Source: Corallococcus caeni | GTDB taxonomy: Bacteria > Myxococcota > Myxococcia > Myxococcales > Myxococcaceae | Reading direction: 5' to 3' | Length of the DNA: 64,000 nucleotides | NCBI RefSeq assembly: GCF_036245865.1 | Contig: NZ_BTTW01000005.1 | Location: 558,001 to 622,000 of the forward strand | In this document: piece after piece, positions 9,607-17,421 of the stretch | Numbering within the stretch: the stretch's first letter is position 1 | Layout of the letters: each line of letters begins with the position of its first letter | Notes under the pieces: generated by a model | Seen by the model: only the letters and a program-made list of their open reading frames with translations | What the model was told of the DNA's origin: nothing | Databases searched by the model: none | Translations under genes and position numbers: made by a program

Positions 9607-9645
9607 GAAGGAGTCCTCCCGAGGGTCAGGCGGAAGAACAGCCTC

Positions 9646-9921
9646 TCACCGCGGCTTGCGCCCCGCACGGTTCTTGTCCCAGATGGCCCCCAGGATGAGC
9701 AGGTAGGCCACCAGGCGCACGACGAACAGGTAGTGGATGCGCTCCGTGTCCAGGTCCGGCCCCACCACCGTGCCCAGCACGTTGTGCAAGCCCATCAACG
9801 TGAAGGCCAGGGAGAACAGCGCGAACAGCCGGTCCTTCGACTGGAGGTAGAAGCGCAGGAAGAACAGGGCGCACGCGAGGTACGCCATCATCACCGCGCC
9901 ATCGAGCAGGGTCTTCAGCAT
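9646..9921 (-). CDS. Small membrane protein, DUF5985-like (paralog 2)
   Basis: 91 aa from the ATG at 9921; the frame is open further upstream, but that part overlaps the preceding gene and is Arg/Ala-rich shadow sequence. Three hydrophobic helices: AVMMAYLACALFFLRFYL, LFALFSLAFTLMGLHNVL and YLFVVRLVAYLLILGAIWD. It aligns with the 85-aa protein encoded just upstream (shared AC-A-LR start, NVL in helix 2, IWD at the end), so the two are diverged duplicates. I believe this corresponds to DUF5985, a family of unknown function common in myxobacteria. Last gene of a three-gene operon. Confidence 0.75.
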   Translation of the reverse strand: MLKTLLDGAVMMAYLACALFFLRFYLQSKDRLFALFSLAFTLMGLHNVLGTVVGPDLDTERIHYLFVVRLVAYLLILGAIWDKNRAGRKPR

Positions 9922-9923
9922 GC

Positions 9924-10181
9924 TCAGGACACGTCCCAGATGAGGCCGAAGAGCAGCACGCTGCCCCCCGCGAGCGACGCGAGGGTGCGCGCCAGCGACA
10001 GGTCTCCGGCCGGGATGAGCACCAGATCCACGAAGAGCAGCACGTTGTTCACCGTCAGGACGGAGAAGCACAGGCCGCTGTAGAGCAGCAGCTTCATCCG
10101 CGTGCGCCGCCAGGCCCTCAACAGCAGCACCGCGCACGCCGCGCTCGTCAACGCGCACAGGATGTAGACCACCTCAGCCAT
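9924..10181 (-). CDS. Small membrane protein, DUF5985-like (paralog 1)
   Basis: 85 aa with three predicted helices: VVYILCALTSAACAVLLL, LLLYSGLCFSVLTVNNVLLF and TLASLAGGSVLLFGLIWDV. Short basic loop RRTRMK after helix 1. Paralog of the protein encoded 2 bp downstream; they share the Asn in N-N-V-L / H-N-V-L and the C-terminal IWD. Its ATG lies inside the 3' end of the regulator gene (8-bp overlap), indicating translational coupling. Function unknown; the tandem arrangement suggests a heteromeric membrane unit. Confidence 0.78.
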   Translation of the reverse strand: MAEVVYILCALTSAACAVLLLRAWRRTRMKLLLYSGLCFSVLTVNNVLLFVDLVLIPAGDLSLARTLASLAGGSVLLFGLIWDVS

Positions 10182-10584
10182 GTCCGTTGCCGTCCTTGTC
10201 CTTGTCCTGCTTGAACACGAACGCGTCCGCGAAGCCCCTCACCCGGTCCATGGGGCGTGAGAAGATGAACGAAATCACACTCACGCGGCGCGCCGAGTAC
10301 GCAGCAGCCAGCTCGGCCGTGTCCTGCACGTCGTCCGACCGGCCGGGGCTGAACCGGTAGGAGTCCGCTACCCCATCCTGGAGCAGCAGCCCTCCCGTCT
10401 TCAGCTCCGCCATGCGGCGGGCCGCCGAGGCTTCGGTGATGCGCAGTTCCAGGGCCACCGCCGACGCTGACCACGCCCGGTCCGTCCGGGCGCGAAGCAG
10501 GAGGAGGACCTCCAGCTTCTCGATGGAATCGATGTGCGTCGTGATGAAGCGCTGGACCCGTGAGGAAAGGCCGGCGTCAGTCAC
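10174..10584 (-). CDS. Winged-helix transcriptional regulator (putative)
   Basis: 136 aa from a GTG at 10584 that follows the strong Shine-Dalgarno AGGTGGAGG; a TTG further upstream at 10620 is less likely. Residues about 20-80 (IEKLEVLLLLRARTDRAWS, then ITEASAARRMAEL, then GLLLQDG) read as helix-turn-helix plus wing, like MarR/PadR-type or ECF-associated winged helices. The C-terminal part ends in a highly charged KQDKDKDGNGHG tail. It overlaps the first small membrane protein gene by 8 bp and probably controls this operon. Whether it binds DNA is inferred from fold resemblance only. Confidence 0.65.
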   Translation of the reverse strand: MTDAGLSSRVQRFITTHIDSIEKLEVLLLLRARTDRAWSASAVALELRITEASAARRMAELKTGGLLLQDGVADSYRFSPGRSDDVQDTAELAAAYSARRVSVISFIFSRPMDRVRGFADAFVFKQDKDKDGNGHG

Positions 10585-10610
10585 GCCTCCACCTATGGAC
10601 CTAGATACTT

Positions 10611-10656
10611 TGTGAATCAACCTTTTCGGTGAGGGCGGTTGTTCACAGTTTCACAC
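10611..10656. promoter_or_regulatory. TGTGAA / TTCACA / TTCAC repeats upstream of the winged-helix gene
   Basis: TGTGAA at 10611-10616 is the inverted match of TTCACA at 10642-10647, with a further TTTCACAC at 10649-10656. They sit just upstream of the regulator start on the minus strand, where an autoregulatory operator would be expected. No convincing -10/-35 pair could be assigned. Confidence 0.3.
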
Positions 10657-10664
10657 GAGCCGGT

Positions 10665-10697
10665 CCCCTGCCTGGTCCGGGTCCGTCAGGGCAGGGG
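10665..10697. terminator. Possible hairpin after the 273-aa protein gene
   Basis: Eight-bp perfect stem CCCCTGCC / GGCAGGGG with a 17-nt loop, just downstream (minus strand) of the gene ending at 10712. No T-run follows, so it is only a weak intrinsic terminator candidate. Confidence 0.3.
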
Positions 10698-10711
10698 GTG
10701 CCTGATTCCGC

Positions 10712-11533
10712 CTAGTTGCGGACGCGAGGGGCAGGGGCGCGCACGCGGACGTCCATGCGGGCATCACCGGCCACCATGCTGCTGATGGCCTCCGGCTGGG
10801 ACGGGGTCAGGCGGGCCACGGCGCGCAGGGCGGCCACCAGGATGAGGGCCTCCAGGCTGGAGGGCACCGCCAGCCCCTGGGGCCCGGCCTTCACGGGCAG
10901 GGGCAGCCGGGGCAGGCGGCCGGCGGCGGACAGCGCCTCCACGGCGTAGGCGGGGCGGCCCTCCAGCGACACGGTGATGGCGGGCAGCGCCTTGGCCTCC
11001 GCCTCCGCGCCGTGCACCTGGAGTTCAAGGAGCCGCCCCAGCGCGCCGGGGGACAGGTACAGGGCCAGGCCGGAGGGGCCCTCGTCGTCGCCGTGGAAGA
11101 CGCAGCCCTCGTAGGTGTGCTCGTGCGCGCCCGTCACCTCCACGACGAAGGCCTGGCTGTCGTCCCAGTGCGTCCAGGGCATGGCGTCCCAGAACTCCGT
11201 GGCGGCCTGGACGAAGAGCAGCGCCTTGTCACTGCCCAGCCCGGACACGCCCAACTGCCCCCACGCGAGGAAGGTGGCGATGGCCGCCCGCGCGGAGAGC
11301 GCCGCGGGGGACGGGGGCGCCACGGCCAGGCCCAGCTCGGCGGCGGCGTCCGCCAGCGCGGGCTCGCAGGACACCTGGGACGGCTCCAGGCCGGCGGTGA
11401 GGGCGCGCACGCCGGCGACGTCCGTCTGTTCGAAGACGGGGGCGGACGGCTCGCCCGTCTCGCCAATGCGCAGGTAGACGCCGGTGGTGCCCACGGAGAG
11501 GGGCACCGGACCCAGCTTCAGCAGGTGGAACAT
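10712..11533 (-). CDS. Hypothetical protein
   Basis: 273 aa from the ATG at 11533, which follows GGAGGG; a GTG 18 bp upstream is the alternative start. No signal peptide or membrane segment. An Ala/Leu-rich middle and a Trp-rich patch (FWDAMPWTHWDDSQAFVVEV) followed by an acidic FHGDDEGPSGLALYLS are visible, but I do not recognise a family. It lies 31 bp downstream of the receiver gene in the same direction, so it could be the third gene of the KaiC-like/receiver operon. Its codon bias matches its neighbours, supporting a real gene. Confidence 0.6.
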   Translation of the reverse strand: MFHLLKLGPVPLSVGTTGVYLRIGETGEPSAPVFEQTDVAGVRALTAGLEPSQVSCEPALADAAAELGLAVAPPSPAALSARAAIATFLAWGQLGVSGLGSDKALLFVQAATEFWDAMPWTHWDDSQAFVVEVTGAHEHTYEGCVFHGDDEGPSGLALYLSPGALGRLLELQVHGAEAEAKALPAITVSLEGRPAYAVEALSAAGRLPRLPLPVKAGPQGLAVPSSLEALILVAALRAVARLTPSQPEAISSMVAGDARMDVRVRAPAPRVRN

Positions 11534-11564
11534 TGCGGACCCTCCGGGCACGCGGTCTTTCGCC

Positions 11565-11954
11565 TCACCCTCCCCGGGCGCGGGGGTTCGCGTCCAGGGA
11601 CCTGCGGACCAGCTTCATCAGGGCGCGGATGTCGAACGGCTTCTGGAGGAACTCCATGGCCGGGTGCAGGCGCTTGAGGCCGTTGACGTCCACGGCGCTC
11701 ATGCCCAGCACGGGGATGTCGCGCAGGGACGGGTCCTGGAGGATGCGTTCAATCAGCGCGGGGCCGTCCAGCACGGGCATCATCCAGTCCGTCAGCACCA
11801 GGTCCGGCTTCACCTCCGCCATGCGCTCCAGGGCCTCGCGGCCATGGGACGCCGTGAGCACGCGGTAGCCCTCCTCCCTCAAGAGGTCCGCGAGCGCCTC
11901 CAGGATGCCCTGTTCGTCGTCCACCACCAGCACGGTCTCGGTCGCGGGAACCAC
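11565..11954 (-). CDS. Stand-alone response regulator receiver (CheY-like)
   Basis: 129 aa, a single receiver domain with no output domain. Acidic pair in VLVVDDEQG, phospho-acceptor Asp in LVLTDWMMPVLDG, switch Ser in LGMSAVD and conserved Lys in LQKPFD. The GTG at 11954 follows CAGAGG. The frame is open far upstream, but that part overlaps the KaiC-like gene. It begins 14 bp after the KaiC-like stop, so it is almost certainly cotranscribed and may relay a signal to or from that ATPase. The cognate kinase is not in the window unless one of the orphan kinases serves it. Confidence 0.88.
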   Translation of the reverse strand: MVPATETVLVVDDEQGILEALADLLREEGYRVLTASHGREALERMAEVKPDLVLTDWMMPVLDGPALIERILQDPSLRDIPVLGMSAVDVNGLKRLHPAMEFLQKPFDIRALMKLVRRSLDANPRARGG

Positions 11955-11968
11955 GGGTCCTCTGGGGG

Positions 11969-13441
11969 TCAGGAGTGGTTGCCCGGGAAGCGGGCGATGC
12001 CGGTGAGCAGCAACTCGGGCGACGGCTGGAACGGGGGCTGGATCTCGATTCCCTGGGAGGTGATGAGGAACTCGCGCAGCGTCGGGTCGTAGTCCGCGTC
12101 GCGCAGCTTGAAGATGGAGAGCAGTCGCCGCAGGCGGCCGTTGAGCTCCAGGTGGCGCATGAACAGCAGGTTCTCCGCCACGCCAGACAGGCCGGTGCCC
12201 AGGGGGACGTCCATGTCCGGGCCGAAGAGGCGCGGCGTCTCCAGCGTGAAGACGGTCGTCACCCCGTGACGTCGCAATTCCTGCGTCAGCGCGGCGAAGA
12301 AGGGGCTGATGCGCGCCGGCTCGTGCGTGGTCTCCACCATGGCGCTCAGGCCGTCCACGAACAGGCGCTTCACGCCGCGCTTGCGCACGTCCTCCAGCAT
12401 GTTGTGCGCCACCAGGTCCAGGTTGCACTCGGCGGGCATGTTCCACTGGAGCACCAGCCGGCCGTCCTTCACCCCGGTGCCCAGCGACAGCCCCACGTTG
12501 GCCGCCTTGTGCAGCAGCCGGTCCGGCCCCTCATAGAAGCTCACCATCAGGCCGGGCTCGCCCAGGCGCAGCCCTTCAGCCAGGTGGCTGGCGCCCAGCA
12601 GCGTCTTGCCGCAGCCCGGCGGCCCCATCACCAGCGTGGTGGACGCCGCGGCGATGCCCTCCGGGATCATGGCGTCCAGCGTGGGCACGCCAAAGCGCAC
12701 CCGCTGCGTGCCCCAGTCCGGCGGCTGCGCGCGGCTGGCCATGGACTCCAGGCGGGGGAACACCTCCAGCCCGGCCTCCGAGATGCGGAAGTGGTGCGAG
12801 CCATTGAGGCTGGCGCTGCCCCGGAACTTGCGCACCTGGAGCTCGCGCCACGACCGCATGGCCGCCGTGCGCTCGCGCAGCTCCAGGATGCCGTCCACCA
12901 TCGTGTACTCCGGGTGCACGGTGGGGCCCACGCTGCTCGTGAGCAGGAGCGCGGTGAAGCGCGACAGGCCGGCGGACACCTGGAGTTCGTGGATGAACTT
13001 CTTGAAGTCGCGGCTGCTGCCCGCGGCCTCCTGCGCCTGCACCAGGCCGTCCAGCACCAGGATGCCCGCGCCGTGGTTGCGCATCTCCCGGCGCAACAGC
13101 TCCAGCAGCCCCGGCAGCCCCTGCTCCTCCAGCATGCGGAAGCCGCTGACGTAGTAGATGCGCTGGGGCAGCTGGGAGGCGTCGAAGAACGCCATGCTGC
13201 GCAGGTTCGCCAGCATGCGCGAGTGCGACTCCGCCAGCAGCGTCACGTACAGACAGCGCGTGCCCTGCTGCGCCTGCGAATAGCAGAGCTGGTTGGCGAA
13301 GATGGTCTTCCCCGCGCCCGGCTCCCCCACGACGATGTAGACGCCTGAGGCCACCAGGCCGCCGCCCAGGATGGGGTCCAGTCCGGGCACGCCTGTCGCG
13401 ATTCGCTCGAAGGCGGGAGGGTGCTGCTCGCTAGGGGACAT
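11969..13441 (-). CDS. KaiC-like RecA-superfamily ATPase with two domains
   Basis: 490 aa with a duplicated KaiC/RadA-type ATPase fold, as in cyanobacterial KaiC. First Walker A GEPGAGKT at residues 39-46; second GPPGCGKT near 270-280. Each is preceded by the typical entry strand (ERIATGVPGLDPILGGGL; RFGVPTLDAMIPEGI). Walker B-like strands are ILVLDGLV and KRLFVDGLSAMV. KaiC proteins bind and hydrolyse ATP and can autophosphorylate; outside cyanobacteria they usually work in two-component or stress signalling rather than a clock. No kaiA or kaiB is present. The downstream stand-alone receiver supports a signalling role. Divergent from the transporter gene at 13524. Confidence 0.85.
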   Translation of the reverse strand: MSPSEQHPPAFERIATGVPGLDPILGGGLVASGVYIVVGEPGAGKTIFANQLCYSQAQQGTRCLYVTLLAESHSRMLANLRSMAFFDASQLPQRIYYVSGFRMLEEQGLPGLLELLRREMRNHGAGILVLDGLVQAQEAAGSSRDFKKFIHELQVSAGLSRFTALLLTSSVGPTVHPEYTMVDGILELRERTAAMRSWRELQVRKFRGSASLNGSHHFRISEAGLEVFPRLESMASRAQPPDWGTQRVRFGVPTLDAMIPEGIAAASTTLVMGPPGCGKTLLGASHLAEGLRLGEPGLMVSFYEGPDRLLHKAANVGLSLGTGVKDGRLVLQWNMPAECNLDLVAHNMLEDVRKRGVKRLFVDGLSAMVETTHEPARISPFFAALTQELRRHGVTTVFTLETPRLFGPDMDVPLGTGLSGVAENLLFMRHLELNGRLRRLLSIFKLRDADYDPTLREFLITSQGIEIQPPFQPSPELLLTGIARFPGNHS

Positions 13442-13523
13442 GGCGACCGCTCATACCGTAAAACCCGCAGTGTCGCTCCGGGAGTTTGTACCGGAGCCCC
13501 CTTGACCGCCTGGAGCCTTCACC

Positions 13524-14870
13524 GTGGAAACCCTCGTCCGGCTCGCCGAAGGCCTGGGCCGCTTCTCCGCGCGCTTCGTCCCCAGCGCCTTCGCCATCGC
13601 CGTGCTGCTCACCCTGCTGACCATGGCGCTGGCCCTGGGCTGGGTGGGGGCCGCGCCGCCGGCGGTGCTGGACGCGTGGGGCGGCGGCTTCTGGGAGCTG
13701 CTCACCTTCTCCATGCAGATGGCCCTCGTGATGTTCACTGGCTATCTGCTCGCGCTCACCGCCCCTGTGAAGGCCCTGCTGGAGAAGGTCGCCCGCCTGC
13801 CCCAGAGCCCCCGGAGCGCCACCGCGCTGATGGCGGCGGTGTCCATGGCGCTCGCGTACTTCAACTGGGGTCTGTCGCTGGTGGCCAGCGCCATGCTGGT
13901 GCGCTTCATCGCGCGCAGGCGCCCGGACGTGGACTACCGGCTGCTGGTGGCGTGCGCCTACTTCGGGCTGGGCGCCACGTGGCACGCGGGGCTGTCCGCG
14001 TCCGCCCCGCTGCTGGTCGCGACGCCGGGGCACTTCCTGGAGAAGCAGCTGGGGGTCATCCCCATCGACCGGACGCTGTTCTCCCCCTTCAACGTGGGCC
14101 TCACGCTGGCCGCGGTGGCGCTGCTCACGGCGCTGGCGTGGGCGCTGCACCCGTCGCCTGAGCGCACCGTGCGCGTGGAGCCCGCGGTGCTGGAGAAGCT
14201 GGGCGACTTCGTCCCGCCGCGGAAGCCTCAAGGCCGCCTGAGCCCCGCGGAGTGGTTGGATCACGCGTGGCTGCTCAACGCCCTCTTCGGCGTGCTGGGG
14301 CTGCTGTGGTTCGCGCGGCACCTGTGGCTGAACGGCGGTTGGAAGGCGCTCAACCTCAACGTGGTGAACTTCACCTTCCTCACGCTGGCGGTGCTGCTGC
14401 ACGGCACGCCGGCCCGGCTGCTCAAGGCGAGCGAGGAGGCCGCGAGCGTGCTGCACGGCATCGTGCTGCAGTTCCCGCTGTACGCGGGCATCTACGGCAT
14501 CTTCAAGGCCACGGGGCTCACGGACCGCATCGGGGAGCTGTTCGTGTCGCTGTCCACGCGGGAGACCTTCCCCGCCATCGTGTACCTCTACAGCGGCGTG
14601 GTGAACTACTTCGTGCCCTCTGGCGGCTCCAAGTGGGCCATTGAAGCGCCCTACCTGCTGGACGCGGCGGGGAGGCTGGGCGTGGCGCCGGAGAAGGTGG
14701 TGCTGGCGTACGCCTGGGGGGACATGGCCACCGACCTCATCCAGCCCTTCTGGGCGCTGCCGCTGCTGGCCGTGGCGCGGTTGGAGTTCAAGGACATCCT
14801 CGGCTTCCTCCTGGTGGCCTTCCTCGCGTACCTGCCGCTGGTGACGCTGGGCTTCTTCCTGTTCGGATAG
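13524..14870 (+). CDS. Short-chain fatty acid transporter, AtoE-like
   Basis: 448 aa, strongly hydrophobic with about ten or more membrane helices, starting at a GTG. It resembles the AtoE family that imports short-chain fatty acids such as acetoacetate or butyrate. Typical stretches are FSMQMALVMFTGYLLAL, ALAYFNWGLSLVASAML, the NYFVPSGGSKWAIEAPYLL segment near the C-terminus and AWGDMATDLIQPFWALPLL, which are the best-conserved parts of this family. No ato CoA-transferase genes lie beside it, so substrate is inferred from family only. Confidence 0.87.
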   Translation: METLVRLAEGLGRFSARFVPSAFAIAVLLTLLTMALALGWVGAAPPAVLDAWGGGFWELLTFSMQMALVMFTGYLLALTAPVKALLEKVARLPQSPRSATALMAAVSMALAYFNWGLSLVASAMLVRFIARRRPDVDYRLLVACAYFGLGATWHAGLSASAPLLVATPGHFLEKQLGVIPIDRTLFSPFNVGLTLAAVALLTALAWALHPSPERTVRVEPAVLEKLGDFVPPRKPQGRLSPAEWLDHAWLLNALFGVLGLLWFARHLWLNGGWKALNLNVVNFTFLTLAVLLHGTPARLLKASEEAASVLHGIVLQFPLYAGIYGIFKATGLTDRIGELFVSLSTRETFPAIVYLYSGVVNYFVPSGGSKWAIEAPYLLDAAGRLGVAPEKVVLAYAWGDMATDLIQPFWALPLLAVARLEFKDILGFLLVAFLAYLPLVTLGFFLFG

Positions 14871-15001
14871 CGCGGCGCGCCGTGCGCCGTGCGCCGTCCT
14901 GGGAAGCCGGGGAATGGCGGGGTTGTTTCATGGTAGACAGGCACACCAAGGGGCCGGACGTGGGCCGGCTGCCTTCAACATCAACGAGGGGACCCCAAGA
15001 C

Positions 15002-15505
15002 ATGAAGAGCGTGTTCAACGGAAGCGTGCTGTGCGCGGTGCTGGGTGTGGCGTCGGTGGCGGGAGCCCAGGAGGCGGCGGCCCCGGCGGCGGAGTCCGTG
15101 AAGGCCCCCAGCGCGGACGCGGTGCGCGACACCTGGAACTACTTCTACAAGGGCCAGGGCCAGGGCCCCGTGCTGGTGGAGGCCAAGCTCTGCACGGAGG
15201 TGGCCAAGGAAGGCCCCAACAAGTTCGAGTGCACCGCCGAGGTCGGCCCCGAGGGCATCAAGGCGGGCACCACCGTGATGCTGTGGCAGAGCTACCTGGT
15301 GCCCCAGGGCGACTCCATCGACGACCTGACGGTGCAGGTGAAGCAGGGCAACACCGTGCGCGAGACGAAGGACGTGAAGGTGAAGGGCGACGGCTGGCGC
15401 GCGCGGCAGTGGACTGGCGTGAAGCTGGCCAAGCCCGGCAGCTGGACCGTCGTGGTGATGCGCGGCGACCAGGTGCTCAAGGAAGTGCCGGTGAAGGTGC
15501 TGTAG
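15002..15505 (+). CDS. Exported hypothetical protein
   Basis: 167 aa. The N-terminus is a signal peptide (SVLCAVLGVASVAGA, cleavage probably after AGA-Q near residue 22). The mature part is rich in Val and Lys, with an FYKGQGQGPVLVEAKLC segment, two Cys residues (possible disulfide) and a C-terminal beta-rich stretch ending SWTVVVMRGDQVLKEVPVKVL, suggesting an immunoglobulin-like beta fold. The ATG lies within AAGACATGAAG. No family recognised. A strong terminator follows, so the transcript ends here. Confidence 0.75.
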   Translation: MKSVFNGSVLCAVLGVASVAGAQEAAAPAAESVKAPSADAVRDTWNYFYKGQGQGPVLVEAKLCTEVAKEGPNKFECTAEVGPEGIKAGTTVMLWQSYLVPQGDSIDDLTVQVKQGNTVRETKDVKVKGDGWRARQWTGVKLAKPGSWTVVVMRGDQVLKEVPVKVL

Positions 15506-15540
15506 TCCTCCGGCTGCGTCCGGAAACAAACACATCCATC

Positions 15541-15578
15541 GACGCCCGCCGGGGAGACCCGCGCGGGCGTCTTTCTTT
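15541..15578 (+). terminator. Rho-independent terminator after the exported protein gene
   Basis: Nine-bp perfect stem GACGCCCGC (15541-15549) / GCGGGCGTC (15563-15571), 13-nt loop, followed by TTTCTTT. One of the clearest intrinsic terminators in the window. Confidence 0.85.
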
Positions 15579-15749
15579 ACCGGCGCCCCTCCCCGCGGTC
15601 GGCAGGAATTACTGGCTGCCGGACACGCACCCTGCCCTTCCGCCCGGCTCGCCGTGGCCTTCCCCGAGGGGACATCTTTGCCACGCCACGTTGGCCGCGC
15701 GCTTGCAGTAGGGCTTGGGCGCGGTTGAAGGGCGGGGGAGTCGGGGTTG

Positions 15750-17159
15750 GTGGTGCGAGACCGGGACGGGGTGGCGGCGGTGGCGTGGTTTCGGATGGCG
15801 GTGTGCGTGGGGGGACTCTTCCTCGTGGGGTGCGAGGAAGCCCGGGCCACGGCACCGCGCATCCCGGTGCTCGGCGAGGTGGGTGGACAGGTCGTGCAAG
15901 AGGGCGTGGAGGCCCACGCGTGGTCGCGGACCCTGATGGTGGGGGACCCTCAGGCTCCGCACGCGGTGGTGACCTCCAACGGGGACGTCCTCGTGGCGGC
16001 GACCTATCAAGAGCCCATCGACCTGGGGGCGGGGCCCCTGCCCTTCAATCGCAACGTTGTCGCGCCGCACCTGCTGGTGGCGCGGTATTCGCCGGAGGGC
16101 ACGCTCAGGTGGGCGCGGGGCTGGACGCCCCAGCACGCGGCGCGGGCCCGCGTGGGCGGCCTGGCGGTGGACGCCTCCGACCACATCTTCCTCACGGGTC
16201 TGTCCGCGGGCTTCACCCGCGACGGCGCCACGCTGCCGGAGGGGCCGTTCCTGGCACGGCTGGACGGCGGCGGCGCGCTGGACTGGGTGCGCTCGCTGCC
16301 GGGCCAGGGCCCCGTGGCGGTGAACGGCGTCACGTCCGACCATGACGGCGGCGCGGTGCTGGTGGGGGACTTCTCCGGCGCGCGCGACCTGGGCGAGGGC
16401 TTGAAGACGCCGCCCAATGGCAGACACGCGGGCTTCGCGCTGCGCGTGGGGCCCAAGGGCGAGCAGCGCTGGAGCCGCGTGTGGATGCCCGCCGGCGAGG
16501 GCGAGGTCTCCGCGCGGGCGGTGGCGGTGGATGTCTTTGGCGACGTGCACGTGGTGGGCGGCTACGCGGGGGCGGTGTCCTTTGGCGACGCCACCTTCGT
16601 CACCGTGCGCCAGCACACGCCCTTCGTGGTGAAGCTCACCCGCGACGGCGACCACGTCTGGAGCCACGACGTGCGCGGCACGGACGGCACCGCGGTGTCC
16701 GTGGCCGTGGGGGCCGACCGCGTCTTCGTGGGCGGCGGCTTCAGCGGCCGGCTCTACTTCCAGAACACCTTCCACCGCGCGGACTCCCGCGACGGCTTCC
16801 TGCTGGCCTACGACGCGCGCGGCGGCCAGCAGTGGGCGCGCACCTTCCCCACCAGCGCGCCCCTGGTCACCACCGACGAGGCGGGCCAGGTGACGGTGGC
16901 GGGCGGCCACGACGGCGGCCTGGCCCTGGGCGGGGGGAACCTGCCCCCCGGGTTGTATGTCGCGAAGCTGCTGCCGGAGGAGGGCACGTCGCTGTGGGTC
17001 CGCGGCTTCGCCAGCCCCGGCACCGTGGCCCAGGCCCGCGCCGTGAGCGTGGACGCGTCCGGCGGCGTGCTCCTGGCCGGCGGCTTCGACCGGCCCGAAC
17101 AGGAAGACGGTCCGTCGCGCCGGCTGCAGGACGGCTTCCTCTTCAAGTTCAATCCCTGA
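15750..17159 (+). CDS. Lipoprotein with beta-propeller-like repeats
   Basis: About 469 aa. The N-terminus ends in a lipobox (GGLFLVGC), so the mature protein is probably a lipid-anchored envelope protein. The body repeats a pattern of GxVxVxG strands ending in short acidic loops, for example DASDHIFLTGLSAGF, DHDGGAVLVGDFSGA, DVFGDVHVVGGYAGA and DASGGVLLAGGFD, spaced about 45-60 residues apart, as in SBBP-type beta-propellers common in myxobacteria. Start uncertain: TTG 15747, GTG 15750 and GTG 15753 all lie after a GGGGGAG; ATG 15795 would leave a short signal. Substrate or partner unknown. Confidence 0.72.
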   Translation: MVRDRDGVAAVAWFRMAVCVGGLFLVGCEEARATAPRIPVLGEVGGQVVQEGVEAHAWSRTLMVGDPQAPHAVVTSNGDVLVAATYQEPIDLGAGPLPFNRNVVAPHLLVARYSPEGTLRWARGWTPQHAARARVGGLAVDASDHIFLTGLSAGFTRDGATLPEGPFLARLDGGGALDWVRSLPGQGPVAVNGVTSDHDGGAVLVGDFSGARDLGEGLKTPPNGRHAGFALRVGPKGEQRWSRVWMPAGEGEVSARAVAVDVFGDVHVVGGYAGAVSFGDATFVTVRQHTPFVVKLTRDGDHVWSHDVRGTDGTAVSVAVGADRVFVGGGFSGRLYFQNTFHRADSRDGFLLAYDARGGQQWARTFPTSAPLVTTDEAGQVTVAGGHDGGLALGGGNLPPGLYVAKLLPEEGTSLWVRGFASPGTVAQARAVSVDASGGVLLAGGFDRPEQEDGPSRRLQDGFLFKFNP

Positions 17160-17287
17160 CAGGTCCATCCGTCCCCAATGCCATCCCACCTGCCGGGTGG
17201 TTCAGGTGTTTGTCCCTGAATCCAACTTGACGGGATGCGACATGGAATTCCTGACTTCGACTTCAATTGACGGAGCGTGATAAATCA

Positions 17288-17329
17288 CAGCCGCCTTCAG
17301 GGCATGTCTTGCCTTGAAGGGCGAGGCTG
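17288..17329 (+). promoter_or_regulatory. Hairpin in the presumed leader of the pyrophosphatase gene
   Basis: CAGCC-GCCTTCAGGGCA, loop TGTCT, then TGCCTTGAAGGGC-GA-GGCTG form a long, nearly perfect stem about 90 bp before the start codon. No U-tract follows, so it looks more like a leader structure or protein site than an intrinsic terminator. TTGACG occurs at 17227 and 17267, but no well-spaced -10 box accompanies either. Confidence 0.35.
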
Positions 17330-17421
17330 CGCTGAAGCGTCTGCGCTCGGAGGTGCTCGCACGCAGGCGGCCAACCCCTCGACATCACTCCCCTGAGTCA
17401 CTGTGAGAGAGGTTGCACCCC

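Noticed and set aside
17227-17290. TTGACG boxes as promoter of hppA
   Set aside because: No -10-like sequence at a 16-18 bp spacing from either box.
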